The notes under the pieces: model-generated
What the model was told of the DNA's origin: nothing
The model's input: only the letters and a program-made list of their open reading frames with translations
The model's database searches: none
Assembly: GCA_900771035.1 (NCBI GenBank)
Contig: CAAGML010000173.1
Span: 1 to 13,247 of the forward strand
Reading direction: 5' to 3'
DNA length: 13,247 nucleotides
Source of the DNA: Bacteroidales bacterium
Lineage (GTDB): Bacteria > Bacteroidota > Bacteroidia > Bacteroidales > Paludibacteraceae
Program-made: the position numbers and the translations under genes
Part shown: in pieces, positions 1-8,400 of the stretch
How the letters are laid out: each line of letters opens with the position of its first letter
Position numbering within the stretch: the first letter of the stretch is position 1

Positions 1-27
1 GAGTTCAGACGTGTGCTCTTCCGATCT
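1..27 (+). other. Illumina TruSeq adapter remnant (non-biological)
   Basis: These 27 bases match the 3' end of the TruSeq read-2 adapter, ending in the well-known GCTCTTCCGATCT. They are library adapter left on the contig end, not genomic DNA. The authentic sequence starts at about base 28, so anything read across this junction is artificial, including the apparent TAA at 27-29 in the frame of the first gene. Confidence 0.97.
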
Positions 28-29
28 AA

Positions 30-644
30 AAGGAAATAAACCCACAAGACACCTCGCGCTCTAATGCGTTCTCATTATGGATGTCGTCACCAATGCCTAT
101 GGTGACATTGACCAAGACGTTTTGTATCACTAATTTATGCAGGTATGCCAAAAAACATGGCTTTAAGGTGAACATGTTGCTCTGTTGGTGCATCGGCAAG
201 GCTGCCTGTAGGATAAACGAGTTCTATCTTTTGCCTGAAAACGGAAGGCTGTATAGCTATGACCAACTGGCAATAAATGTAATAGTCAATAACAATAAGG
301 ACGGTATAAACTCGTGCGACATACCCTTTTCTTGTGATTTGGAACAATTTTCAAATGACTATATGTCACTCACCCGGGCAGCTGTATCCTCATGCAAAAG
401 CAGTTTCCTGGAAAATCACATGGTGATTGGCACGTCTGCCGTGATTGAGACTGAATTGGATAGCGTGGTCAACCAGTATTCCGACAAGTTCAACAATCCA
501 ATGGTTATGTGGGGCAAGTTTCGTAAAGGGTTTTTCAGAACTGACTTGCCTATCAGTTTCCAGTTTCACCATGTGCAGATGGACGGAGGACATGCCGGAA
601 AGTTCCTTGTCAATCTGCAACAAGAAATAAAGTTGTTAAGGTAA
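30..644 (+). CDS. CatA-like (chloramphenicol acetyltransferase family) O-acetyltransferase, 5'-truncated
   Basis: This is a CAT-family acetyl-CoA-dependent O-acetyltransferase, expected to be a cytoplasmic trimer. The signature HHxxxDG is present as HHVQMDG near the C-terminus (about residues 180-186 counting from base 30); it supplies the catalytic His and the structural Asp of the family. The frame is open from base 30 (KEINPQDTSRSNAFSLW...), and an Arg in SRSNAF sits where the family's N-terminal Arg, which salt-bridges that Asp, is expected. The 204 visible codons are close to the usual 210-220, so only the start codon and perhaps one or two residues were lost to the adapter junction. The ATG at 81 is internal to the conserved N-terminus and is not the likely start. 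The gene converges on the phosphatase at 762. Family assignment is firm. Chloramphenicol resistance is not proven, because many Bacteroidales members have unknown acceptors. The promoter is outside the window. Confidence 0.9.
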   Translation, partial: KEINPQDTSRSNAFSLWMSSPMPMVTLTKTFCITNLCRYAKKHGFKVNMLLCWCIGKAACRINEFYLLPENGRLYSYDQLAINVIVNNNKDGINSCDIPFSCDLEQFSNDYMSLTRAAVSSCKSSFLENHMVIGTSAVIETELDSVVNQYSDKFNNPMVMWGKFRKGFFRTDLPISFQFHHVQMDGGHAGKFLVNLQQEIKLLR

Positions 645-761
645 GTGGTGATGAAAACTGTACCGTAAAAATCATCCCGATTTCAATAATTTCAATAATT
701 TCACCTTAAAACCTGGGGGTGTCTCTATCCTTAAATTACCGACAACGCCTATAGCAAGCTG

Positions 762-1499
762 TCAAAGTATGACTTTGGCAAGGATAATGGAGACATTGTC
801 CTGTCCTCCTGCGGCACATGCCATTTCGAGAAGGTCGGCAGAGTTCTTGCCTTGCGAAAGTGCTGTTTCTATGTCGTCATTGGTTACCATATCGCTGAGT
901 CCGTCCGAGCAAATAAGCAGTGTGTCTCCATTAATGAGTTTATGTGTGATCTCTTCGATGTTGAGATGTCCTTGAGCACCACCCCCGATGCAATTCAGCA
1001 GAAGTTTGCTGGCAAAGGGGTTTCCTGTTATGCCGCGTTCTGTTTCGTCAACGGTCAATAGCCGTAGCATATTGTCACGAAAACGGTAGGTACGGCTGTC
1101 TCCTGCGTTTATCAGCCATACTTTTTCGTTGAGTATCACCACACCAGTCAATGTACAACCCATAGGGCGAGTTTGTTCTTGTTCTTTTGCTATGTTGTTC
1201 AGTTTTAAGGATGTGCGGTGAACCTCTTCGCGGATGAGGTCCTCGAAATTGTCGGCAGTAAATTCGTGTGAACTCAACAAGTCGGAAACGTTGGCGAGTG
1301 TTATTTGGCTTGCTTCTTCGCCATTTTCGTGTCCCCCCATGCCATCTGAGAGAAGGAGGCTGAAGCAGCCGTTCGATGGAATGTCAACGGTCATTGATGT
1401 GGAGTCGTCACGGAAAAAGGCTCCTCCGATGGAGATGCCATCTTCGTTGTTTTGGCGAACAACGCCTATATTGCATAAGGCATCAATTATCAGTTTCAT
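762..1499 (-). CDS. PP2C-family Ser/Thr protein phosphatase
   Basis: A stand-alone PP2C (PPM) catalytic domain of 245 residues, the usual length for bacterial PrpC/Stp-type enzymes, which remove phosphate from Ser/Thr using two Mn/Mg ions. Motifs appear in order: GVVRQNNED (residues 12-20), SDGMGGHENGEEAS (51-64, metal ligand Asp52), the GCTLTG strand (114-119), NAGDSR (131-136), CSDGLSD (197-203, metal Asp199) and GGQDN (231-235, metal Asp234). No signal peptide or membrane segment is seen, so it should be cytoplasmic. It starts at an ATG 17 nt after the FHA gene stop and is the last gene of the operon. By family logic it reverses phosphorylation by the kinase encoded four kb upstream, as Stp does for PASTA kinases and PppA does for PpkA in type VI secretion. 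All key acidic residues are present, so it should be active. Confidence 0.95.
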   Translation of the reverse strand: MKLIIDALCNIGVVRQNNEDGISIGGAFFRDDSTSMTVDIPSNGCFSLLLSDGMGGHENGEEASQITLANVSDLLSSHEFTADNFEDLIREEVHRTSLKLNNIAKEQEQTRPMGCTLTGVVILNEKVWLINAGDSRTYRFRDNMLRLLTVDETERGITGNPFASKLLLNCIGGGAQGHLNIEEITHKLINGDTLLICSDGLSDMVTNDDIETALSQGKNSADLLEMACAAGGQDNVSIILAKVIL

Positions 1500-1516
1500 T
1501 GTTATGACAGAATCTT

Positions 1517-2104
1517 TTATTCGATGATGAAATCGTAGGTGGCTATGCGTACACAGTCGCCACGGTGAATGACTGTTGCGACATTAGGAATAAGGAGCTG
1601 ACCGTTGAGGAATGTTCCGTTGGTTGAGCCGACATCTGTTATTGCCCAGTCGCTGCCTATGTGGGAAATACGGCCATGATTGCCAGATATATATTGGAAA
1701 GAGGATAGCTGTGGCCACATTCCTTTGGTTCGTCCGAATGAACCTTCCATCAGGTTGAGAACCAAACCGTTGCCGACAAGCCGGGTTATATTAGAGGCAA
1801 CGGCCGTGCCTTGTGGTGAAGAGGTACATGAAAAAGACGAAGCCTGACATTGAGATGGCGGAACAACGGGGGATTCAGCAGGAGACACGGCGTGCTGCAA
1901 GGTTGGTTGAGGCTTTGGTTGCTGCGTGGTCTGCGTTGCTCCATGATATTTTGCAGATGAGATAAGGTCATTGCCGCACACTGGACATTGAGTGCCACGT
2001 TTTGGCTTTTTACACTCAGGACACCAGTGTAACTCCTTGCCACATTGGTCGCAATAGTGACTATCATCAGGAATATGACTCCTGCATTCAGGACATTGTA
2101 TCAT
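1517..2104 (-). CDS. Zinc-ribbon FHA-domain protein (phosphothreonine reader)
   Basis: A 195-residue protein in three parts. Residues 1-45 form a double zinc ribbon with four CxxC pairs (C4/C7, C18/C21, C28/C31, C40/C43). Residues 46-105 are a low-complexity Q/P/S-rich linker that ends with the heptapeptide PQGTAVA (97-103), the same motif repeated at the kinase N-terminus. Residues 106-195 are an FHA domain with GR (124-125), a Ser140-x-x-His143 pair and DVGSTNGTFLNG (157-168, Asn162); these are the residues FHA domains use to hold phosphothreonine. Its ATG overlaps the AAA+ gene stop as ATGA, which suggests translational coupling. It probably recruits a phosphorylated partner, most simply the operon kinase or the AAA+ protein; this partner choice is inferred. 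It has no membrane segment. Confidence 0.92.
   Translation of the reverse strand: MIQCPECRSHIPDDSHYCDQCGKELHWCPECKKPKRGTQCPVCGNDLISSAKYHGATQTTQQPKPQPTLQHAVSPAESPVVPPSQCQASSFSCTSSPQGTAVASNITRLVGNGLVLNLMEGSFGRTKGMWPQLSSFQYISGNHGRISHIGSDWAITDVGSTNGTFLNGQLLIPNVATVIHRGDCVRIATYDFIIE
1796..1816 (-). repeat. Single PQGTAVA heptapeptide copy in the FHA protein
   Basis: These 21 bases encode PQGTAVA as CCA CAA GGC ACG GCC GTT GCC. The kinase array unit at 8420-8440 encodes the same peptide as CCT CAA GGT ACA GCC GTC GCT. Five of seven codons differ, all at third positions and none changing the residue. This points to conservation of the peptide rather than recent copying of the DNA. Confidence 0.85.
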
Positions 2105-5100
2105 AGTATATCCTCCATAATTATCTGTTTGCGTTCTTCGGCAGAGTGTTGTTCGCCATCTTCGGCAAGACGCATAGCCAGATTCTGCTTAACCTCGTCA
2201 AAGAGGTTTCGTGCGTCACGGCCATTGCCGAATGTGCGTTTTCGGTTGTTGTACATCATAGTCAGTTTGCCTCGCACTGCATTCTCTGCCATTGGGTCGA
2301 GTGAGTAGCCACCCTTGCGGGCATGAATCATAAATATATCATAGAGTTCTTCTGGCTTGTAATCCTCGAAGGTTATGCGGTTTTGTTTGGGAAAACGCGA
2401 TTCGAAACCACTATTTTCGGACAGAAACGCCTCCATCTCAGTCGTATAACCTGCGGCGATGCATACAAACTTGCCGCGGTCGTTTTCCAGACGTGCCACA
2501 AGCACCTCAAGGGCACTACGTCCGTATTGGTCGCTTGCCAGTTGGTAAGCCTCGTCAATGAAGAGTATTCCGCCTATGGCGGTGTCAATCACATGTGAAG
2601 TTATCGCCTCGGTGTCGCCGACGAAGCGTCCAACAAGGTCGGATTTGCCGACTTCGACAACATTAGGCGAAGGCAGTGCGCCCATTGAATAAAGAATTTT
2701 CCCCATCAGTCGGGCGACTGTTGTCTTGCCTGTTCCTGGGTTGCCAAGGAAAAGGTAGTGACCGAGAGGAATCTCAGGACGGCGGTTCTCTGTCCTGGCT
2801 AATTCAATCTCGTTATTTATCGTATTAGCCAAACGGGTCAGCGAGGCTTTGACACCATCCAGACCAATGAGCTTATTGAGTTCGGCAAGGCTTTCGTCAA
2901 TCGAGACTTTTTCAGGTTCGACATACGGAATATCATCCAAAAAAGCAGTGTGCAGAAACTCAGGTGTCCACTGATCGTATGGCACGGAGGCAATGCGGTT
3001 GTTGATGTTGGTCTTTGTCTCCGCAACCTTCTTCATTGCCTCGCCGGCATTGCCGAATCTGTCGCTCTTCATTGCCACCATATTACGGAACATATTGAGG
3101 ACTTTGGTGCGAACCTCATCATCAGCCAGCGTAAAGTTGTATTTCTTAGCCTTGGCTGCCTTTTCGTAAATCTGAAGCAACTCGTCCGCTGTATAATCCT
3201 CAATATTGATTGTATGCGAGAAACGACGTTTTAGTCCTGGATTTGAGTTTAGGAAAGTATCCATCTCTTTCGGGTAACCTGCACAGACAACCACAAACTT
3301 GCCAGCCTCGTTTTCCATACGGGTCATAAGTGTCTGAACGGCTTTTTTGCCTTCAGAACTGGTGCTCTGACCGGCAGCATCCATTGGTTCAAGGTCGTAC
3401 GCCTCGTCAAGAAAAAGCACACCGCCCATAGCCTCGTTGATGGCTGCATCCATATTTTTGGCAGACTCGTTTTGGTACTGGCTGATGATGTCCTTAGGGA
3501 CCTTCTCGACAACATGGTCGGTGGCAGTGACCTCAAGTGCTTTGAATATTCTGCCAAAGATTCGTGCAACGGTGCTTTTTCCTGTGCCTGGGTTTCCTGT
3601 GAGGAGAAAATTGAATTTGGTAAGACCTGCCGTTCCTTCACCCATTTCGATAAGACGTTTTTGAACCGCAATCTCCTGCGCAATACGACGAATAGCCTCT
3701 TTGACGGAGTGCATACCAACAAAAGCATCCAACTCTTTCATCACCTCGTCAACTGAAATTTCCTTGGTTTCGCTTTCGCCAACAATATCAGAGTATGTCA
3801 ATACGTTGTCCTCTGCATTACGTTGACGATGACGTTTGACACTAAGGTCAAAAAGGTTACGCACTTCGCGGGCGTTTCCGAAAGTCTCGCTACGTTTCAG
3901 GTACATCTTGTCAAAGATCTTTGGCAGCATCTCCTCGGCTTTCCCGTCAAGCTTGAACTCTACATTCTCGCCATTGCGTGTCAGCATATTACGGAACAAT
4001 TGTTCAAGTTCTTTGGCTGTATAATCGGGGAAATCTATCGTGACGTTGCAGCGCGAAGGAATGCCAGGGTTCATACGAACAAACTCAGCCATCTCCTTGG
4101 TGTAACCAGCCATGATGCAGACGAAATCGCCCTTTCGGTTTTCCAAAATATTAAGCAGGGTGTTGACCGCATCCATTCCGTATGTCGAGCCGTTGTTCAG
4201 GGCGTATGCCTCATCAATGAAAAGAACGCCTCCCATAGCCTTGCTGACATAATTCTTTACATTCTCTTCTGTATCGCCGATATGATTGCCAATGAAATCT
4301 TTACCCGATATTTCGACGAACTGTCCTGTTGGCAAGGCACCTATGGCATTGAGCACCTCTCCGAACTTGCGGGCAAAGGTTGTCTTGCCAGTACCTGGAT
4401 TTCCAGTGAAGATATAGTGGTCTTTCAGCAGTTTATCCTTGATTCCGCGTCCTTTTCGTTCTTTGATAGTACGGATAATTGTCCGGATTTCATTTTTGAC
4501 ACTCTGCAATCCAACGTATTCGTCAAGGTCCGATAAGATTTCATCTTCACCCTTTGCCACAAAGCACTCATTGTCGTCAATATCTTCTGGTTTTATGGTT
4601 TTGTCGTTACGCAGGACTGCTTGGACAGAGACAGTCTCAGCAACTTTTTCGGATAGATGACCATTGATGTGTCCTATATCAGTCTGACGAATGAACCATG
4701 CAAAATGGCTCTGTAGTTTCAACTCTGCCTCGGGAGTTGGCTCGATATGGAATTTGTTTTTCAGCAACGATACGGTGAGATTAGTCAAGTCAGAAATTTT
4801 CAGCGCACTCAGGCGGAAATCAAATTCAAAGAGACGGTGAACATCCTTGTTGTTCTCAAGAAATTCGTTAACGTCGTTCAGTATTCCGCACAATATCACT
4901 ACAGGGGCTCCTTCGGTGTTTCGCATGCGAGTGAAGAGTTTGTCCAATTGGTTGACCTCTTGCGATTTTGAGCTTGGTAGCAATTTCTGGGCATTGGTTA
5001 TTATGAGTATGCCATCTTTGAGATTCGCAATATTGTTGTCAAAATCTTTGGTGAAATCTGACCAGTCGGCTGCATCTACTTTTTTCGGTGCATTCTTGAC

Positions 5101-5379
5101 AGCGCCACTCTCGACCATTTTCGTGGCTATGAAGAGTGCCATATACTCCTTTCCTGTGCCCGAATCGCCAAGAATAAGGCAGTCCAGGCCCATTTTCACA
5201 CCAGACTGTGCAAAGGTTTTTGCCACCTTCAGTTTCTTCTCAAGGTCTTCAAGCATAGGCATTATGCACTCTTTTCCAATGAGGTCTGACGACGGCTTTT
5301 CCATAGGAATGGCATCACCGCAGAACCGACAGTATTTGGCTTCAGGACGGTTGTCCTTGCCGCATTTCTTACATATCAT
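2101..5379 (-). CDS. Multidomain AAA+ ATPase: zinc ribbon, one degenerate and three CbbX-like modules
   Basis: A 1092-residue protein. An N-terminal zinc ribbon (C3/C6, C17/C20) is followed by four ATPase modules. Module 0 (about 32-260) has Walker A GDSGTGK (71-77) but a weak Walker B (ILIITNAQ, no DE). Modules 1, 2 and 3 resemble CbbX/CbxX (and EccA) AAA+ domains: Walker A GNPGTGK at 326, 595 and 879, and Walker B LFIDEAY, LFLDEAY and LFIDEAY around 386, 655 and 939. Arg-containing box VII-like motifs follow (NPGIPSR, NPGLKRR, NSGFESR). Sensor-2-like GNAREVR and GNGRDAR occur in modules 1 and 3, but module 2 has GNAGEAM. I place the start at the ATG at 5379 because the zinc ribbon begins there, 25 nt after the kinase stop; the frame stays open to a TTG at 5451 inside the kinase gene. 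The likely role is ATP-driven remodelling of a protein partner. The substrate is unknown. Confidence 0.93.
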   Translation of the reverse strand: MICKKCGKDNRPEAKYCRFCGDAIPMEKPSSDLIGKECIMPMLEDLEKKLKVAKTFAQSGVKMGLDCLILGDSGTGKEYMALFIATKMVESGAVKNAPKKVDAADWSDFTKDFDNNIANLKDGILIITNAQKLLPSSKSQEVNQLDKLFTRMRNTEGAPVVILCGILNDVNEFLENNKDVHRLFEFDFRLSALKISDLTNLTVSLLKNKFHIEPTPEAELKLQSHFAWFIRQTDIGHINGHLSEKVAETVSVQAVLRNDKTIKPEDIDDNECFVAKGEDEILSDLDEYVGLQSVKNEIRTIIRTIKERKGRGIKDKLLKDHYIFTGNPGTGKTTFARKFGEVLNAIGALPTGQFVEISGKDFIGNHIGDTEENVKNYVSKAMGGVLFIDEAYALNNGSTYGMDAVNTLLNILENRKGDFVCIMAGYTKEMAEFVRMNPGIPSRCNVTIDFPDYTAKELEQLFRNMLTRNGENVEFKLDGKAEEMLPKIFDKMYLKRSETFGNAREVRNLFDLSVKRHRQRNAEDNVLTYSDIVGESETKEISVDEVMKELDAFVGMHSVKEAIRRIAQEIAVQKRLIEMGEGTAGLTKFNFLLTGNPGTGKSTVARIFGRIFKALEVTATDHVVEKVPKDIISQYQNESAKNMDAAINEAMGGVLFLDEAYDLEPMDAAGQSTSSEGKKAVQTLMTRMENEAGKFVVVCAGYPKEMDTFLNSNPGLKRRFSHTINIEDYTADELLQIYEKAAKAKKYNFTLADDEVRTKVLNMFRNMVAMKSDRFGNAGEAMKKVAETKTNINNRIASVPYDQWTPEFLHTAFLDDIPYVEPEKVSIDESLAELNKLIGLDGVKASLTRLANTINNEIELARTENRRPEIPLGHYLFLGNPGTGKTTVARLMGKILYSMGALPSPNVVEVGKSDLVGRFVGDTEAITSHVIDTAIGGILFIDEAYQLASDQYGRSALEVLVARLENDRGKFVCIAAGYTTEMEAFLSENSGFESRFPKQNRITFEDYKPEELYDIFMIHARKGGYSLDPMAENAVRGKLTMMYNNRKRTFGNGRDARNLFDEVKQNLAMRLAEDGEQHSAEERKQIIMEDIL

Positions 5380-5404
5380 AAACAGTGGTATGGTTATTTT
5401 ATCA

Positions 5405-8400
5405 TCACTTAGGTGCTTTTTGGTCAACCTTATCTTTGATTTGTTCGACAATATTCTCTTCTGCCGCCTGTTTGTTGATTAGTTCTATAGTTGGTTTATC
5501 TGCTAATCCATTAATCTCTAATCCGTTGGCTTTCTGGTATTTTCCAACAGCCAAGGCTGTGCCTTTGCCATAATCGCCGTCAGGTTTGTTTGGTATGTGA
5601 CCTTTTTCGTAGAGGAATTGCTGCATATATTTGACCTCAATGCCTTTATCGCCAGGGTTCAGAGCCTCGCTTTCGATAAGGACAACTTCAGTTTCATCCT
5701 CAGAACTAATGTTCAAGCGTTCGAAGATAGGAGCAGAATACTTCTCGAAACGCTCGCTCTTAGGGATGAAAATGCTGAATACCATAAGGAACCAGATAGC
5801 ACCGATAAAGAAAAACATCATTTTGCGGTCGTGCTTCAACTCGTTTTTCCAACCATCTATCTCATCCTCGTCAAACGCAACACTGAGCGATGAATCGAAC
5901 TCATCTTCATCCGAGAATGCGTAGTAGAGAGGCTCCAACACATTCTCCTCAAATCCAGGGCGAGTGATTTTGCGTGCATCGGCAGCATACTCACTTTTGT
6001 GGAAAATTGTCTTTATCGAGAAAAATACGAGAGCAGCCAACACAACGACAGTATATATATACAGGATGTATTGTCCGAGGAAAAGTGCCGCAATCTCGAG
6101 GATTATGGCTCCGGCAACACCGATGATGATAGGCAACAGACAGCCGTCCAAATCTAACACAAAAAATGCCACTATTGCAACGATGAAACCAAGAATCCAG
6201 ACGAAATAACCTGTTTTGAGCGACGAAGTGTCGATTGTAGGGTGTTCGATTATCGAGCAGACCAGCATGGCAAGCAACAGCAACGCAGGCACAATCGCAA
6301 GCACGATGTTCAGTACAGTTATCACTGTCGAACGTGTGCTGAGCACACCAAGTGTCAGTTTTCCCTTTTTTATAAAGTTTGACGCTATGCTTACTGCCTC
6401 GTCAAAACGAGTCACAGGTTCCATCTTTGAGTCCACTCTTCGCAGTTCTTCGACATAGTCATGAAGCCTGTTTTCGTATGCGAATTGTTCGCTGAAATCT
6501 GCCTGGGGATCTTCTTGGTGCATCACGGCAAGCCAACCACGCAGGCCACAATCATTGTACTCCTTCTGCATCTGTTTGCGTGACAGTGCATGAAAGTCCT
6601 CCAAACTTTCGCATTTAACGTTGGTGTTTGTGTTTTCATATATAGGGTCAACGCCGAACCCCTTGATAATCTTCATCCACGAGGACTGAAGGAAGAATTC
6701 CTCGTCCTTTGGTCCTGCTTTTTTTTGATAATCCTCGTCGGTGTCGTCCAAACAATTTGTGAAGAAATCTTCCTGGTTGCTGAAACGTGTGCCTTTCGTT
6801 TTGAAAAAATCTGTCACATAGCTGTGTTCTTCTGGGTCTATGATATTACAGATGATTGACGATACAACATTTGAAGGTATTTTGTATGTCAGAGGTTCGC
6901 AGTCTTCGCCTCTCAATATCTCGCTCAACAATTCAGAATCCTCCTCGCAATGGTTGAGATAGAGGTTATACAACCTATTGAACAAACGTCCCAGACCCTC
7001 CTGTGTCATTGCATAATCAGGGTCTTCAGGGTCGTTAATCATCATTATGTCAGACAATGGGTCAATGGTCTGTACCCTGAGCATTGCTGTTTCGTTGACA
7101 TTATCGTTTTCTGGCAATTTGTCTGCCAAGTCAATGCTTCGGACTCTCACCCATTCGTAGAAACTTGTGCTGGCTATCGCTTCGTAAGTTTCGTCGTCGG
7201 CAAAATTGTCGTTGAAAAAATTGCTGACATCTTTCAGAGTCTGTGCCTCTTTCGTAACCTCCTCAATGTCGTATTTGGTCACGCCTGACAGATGGAAAGT
7301 CGTGCCAGGGTCAAGAAAATATATCGCTGCATAAAGACCTGATTCCTGATCCGTAGGATATCGTTTTTCCACAATCTCCTGCATCTCTGTCGAAATCTCG
7401 GGGTATATTTTTAGCCATTTTTCAATATCGCCACGGTACAAATATTTCTTTGCCAAACCCTTGTCTTCCATCATAAATGCTGCAAGCTGTTCGGGTGTAT
7501 TGGCAATCTGGTGTTTCTGTGCGTTGTAGATTATGTTGAGGTCTTCGTTGATTTGGTCTTCTTCTACTGGGACTTCCTCTCCATTTATCGTCCTCTCGAT
7601 TTCCTCCAAATCCCAACGCTTGGCAGGATTTTTCAGCAGCAGCCCACGGCATATTCTGTTCAGAGGATCTGGCATGTCGGCAGGCACTTCAATCCTGCCG
7701 TTTTTCTTGTCAATGGCCAATTTGGCTTCTTGTGCATCGAATGCCTTCTCGCCAACCCACAACGAAAGTATTGTCATACCGAGCGAATAGAAATCAACCT
7801 TCGGTGTCACCTCAAACTTATACTTATTATCCTCAATGATGGCTTTGACACTGTCATAAAGTTCTGGCGCAGCGTATATTGGCGTACGGGATTGTTCTGT
7901 AACGCATTTTCTGTCTTTCCCTAACAAATCGGCAATTCCGAAATCACAGAGGGTGAACTGAAGTTTATCCTTATCCTTAACCAGTATGTTAGCTGGTTTC
8001 ATGTCTTTGTGAATGACTCCTGCTTTGTGCATTGCGTCAAGCACCATTGCCATCTTGACGGTTATGGCAAGAATCATCTGGGCATTGCCCTTCAACGACA
8101 TACCAGCCACAGAGCCATCTTTCATGAACTCCATCAGTTCATAGTTGTCGCCATACGATATGACATCTGCTATCAAATCCTTCCCATTAAGTTTTGCCAG
8201 GGCTGGAAGTACTTTCGTGTTAGGATGATACCCTTTGTGGTACAATTTGAGAGCATATTTTTTGCCTTTCTTGTTTTTGTCTGTCACAATGTATAGGTCG
8301 CCCTCGCTACCTCTGCCAATGAGTTTTTCCACTTTGAGCATATATCCGCCCAATGAAATCTCTTGACCTGTTTTGTCTTCTGTGTCTTTATTGTTCGGCC

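Noticed and set aside
645..761. Terminator between the convergent CAT-like and phosphatase genes
   Set aside because: Only a short tandem repeat (TTTCAATAA twice, 681-698) and a weak GACA...TGTC pairing (741-763) are visible; no convincing stem with a T-tract.
3823..4536. 237-residue plus-strand open frame
   Set aside because: Antisense shadow of AAA+ module 1; no recognisable domain and the opposite strand encodes clear Walker motifs.
5380..5451. N-terminal extension of the AAA+ protein starting at a TTG at 5451
   Set aside because: It would lie mostly inside the kinase gene and use a weak start, whereas an ATG at 5379 directly begins the zinc ribbon.
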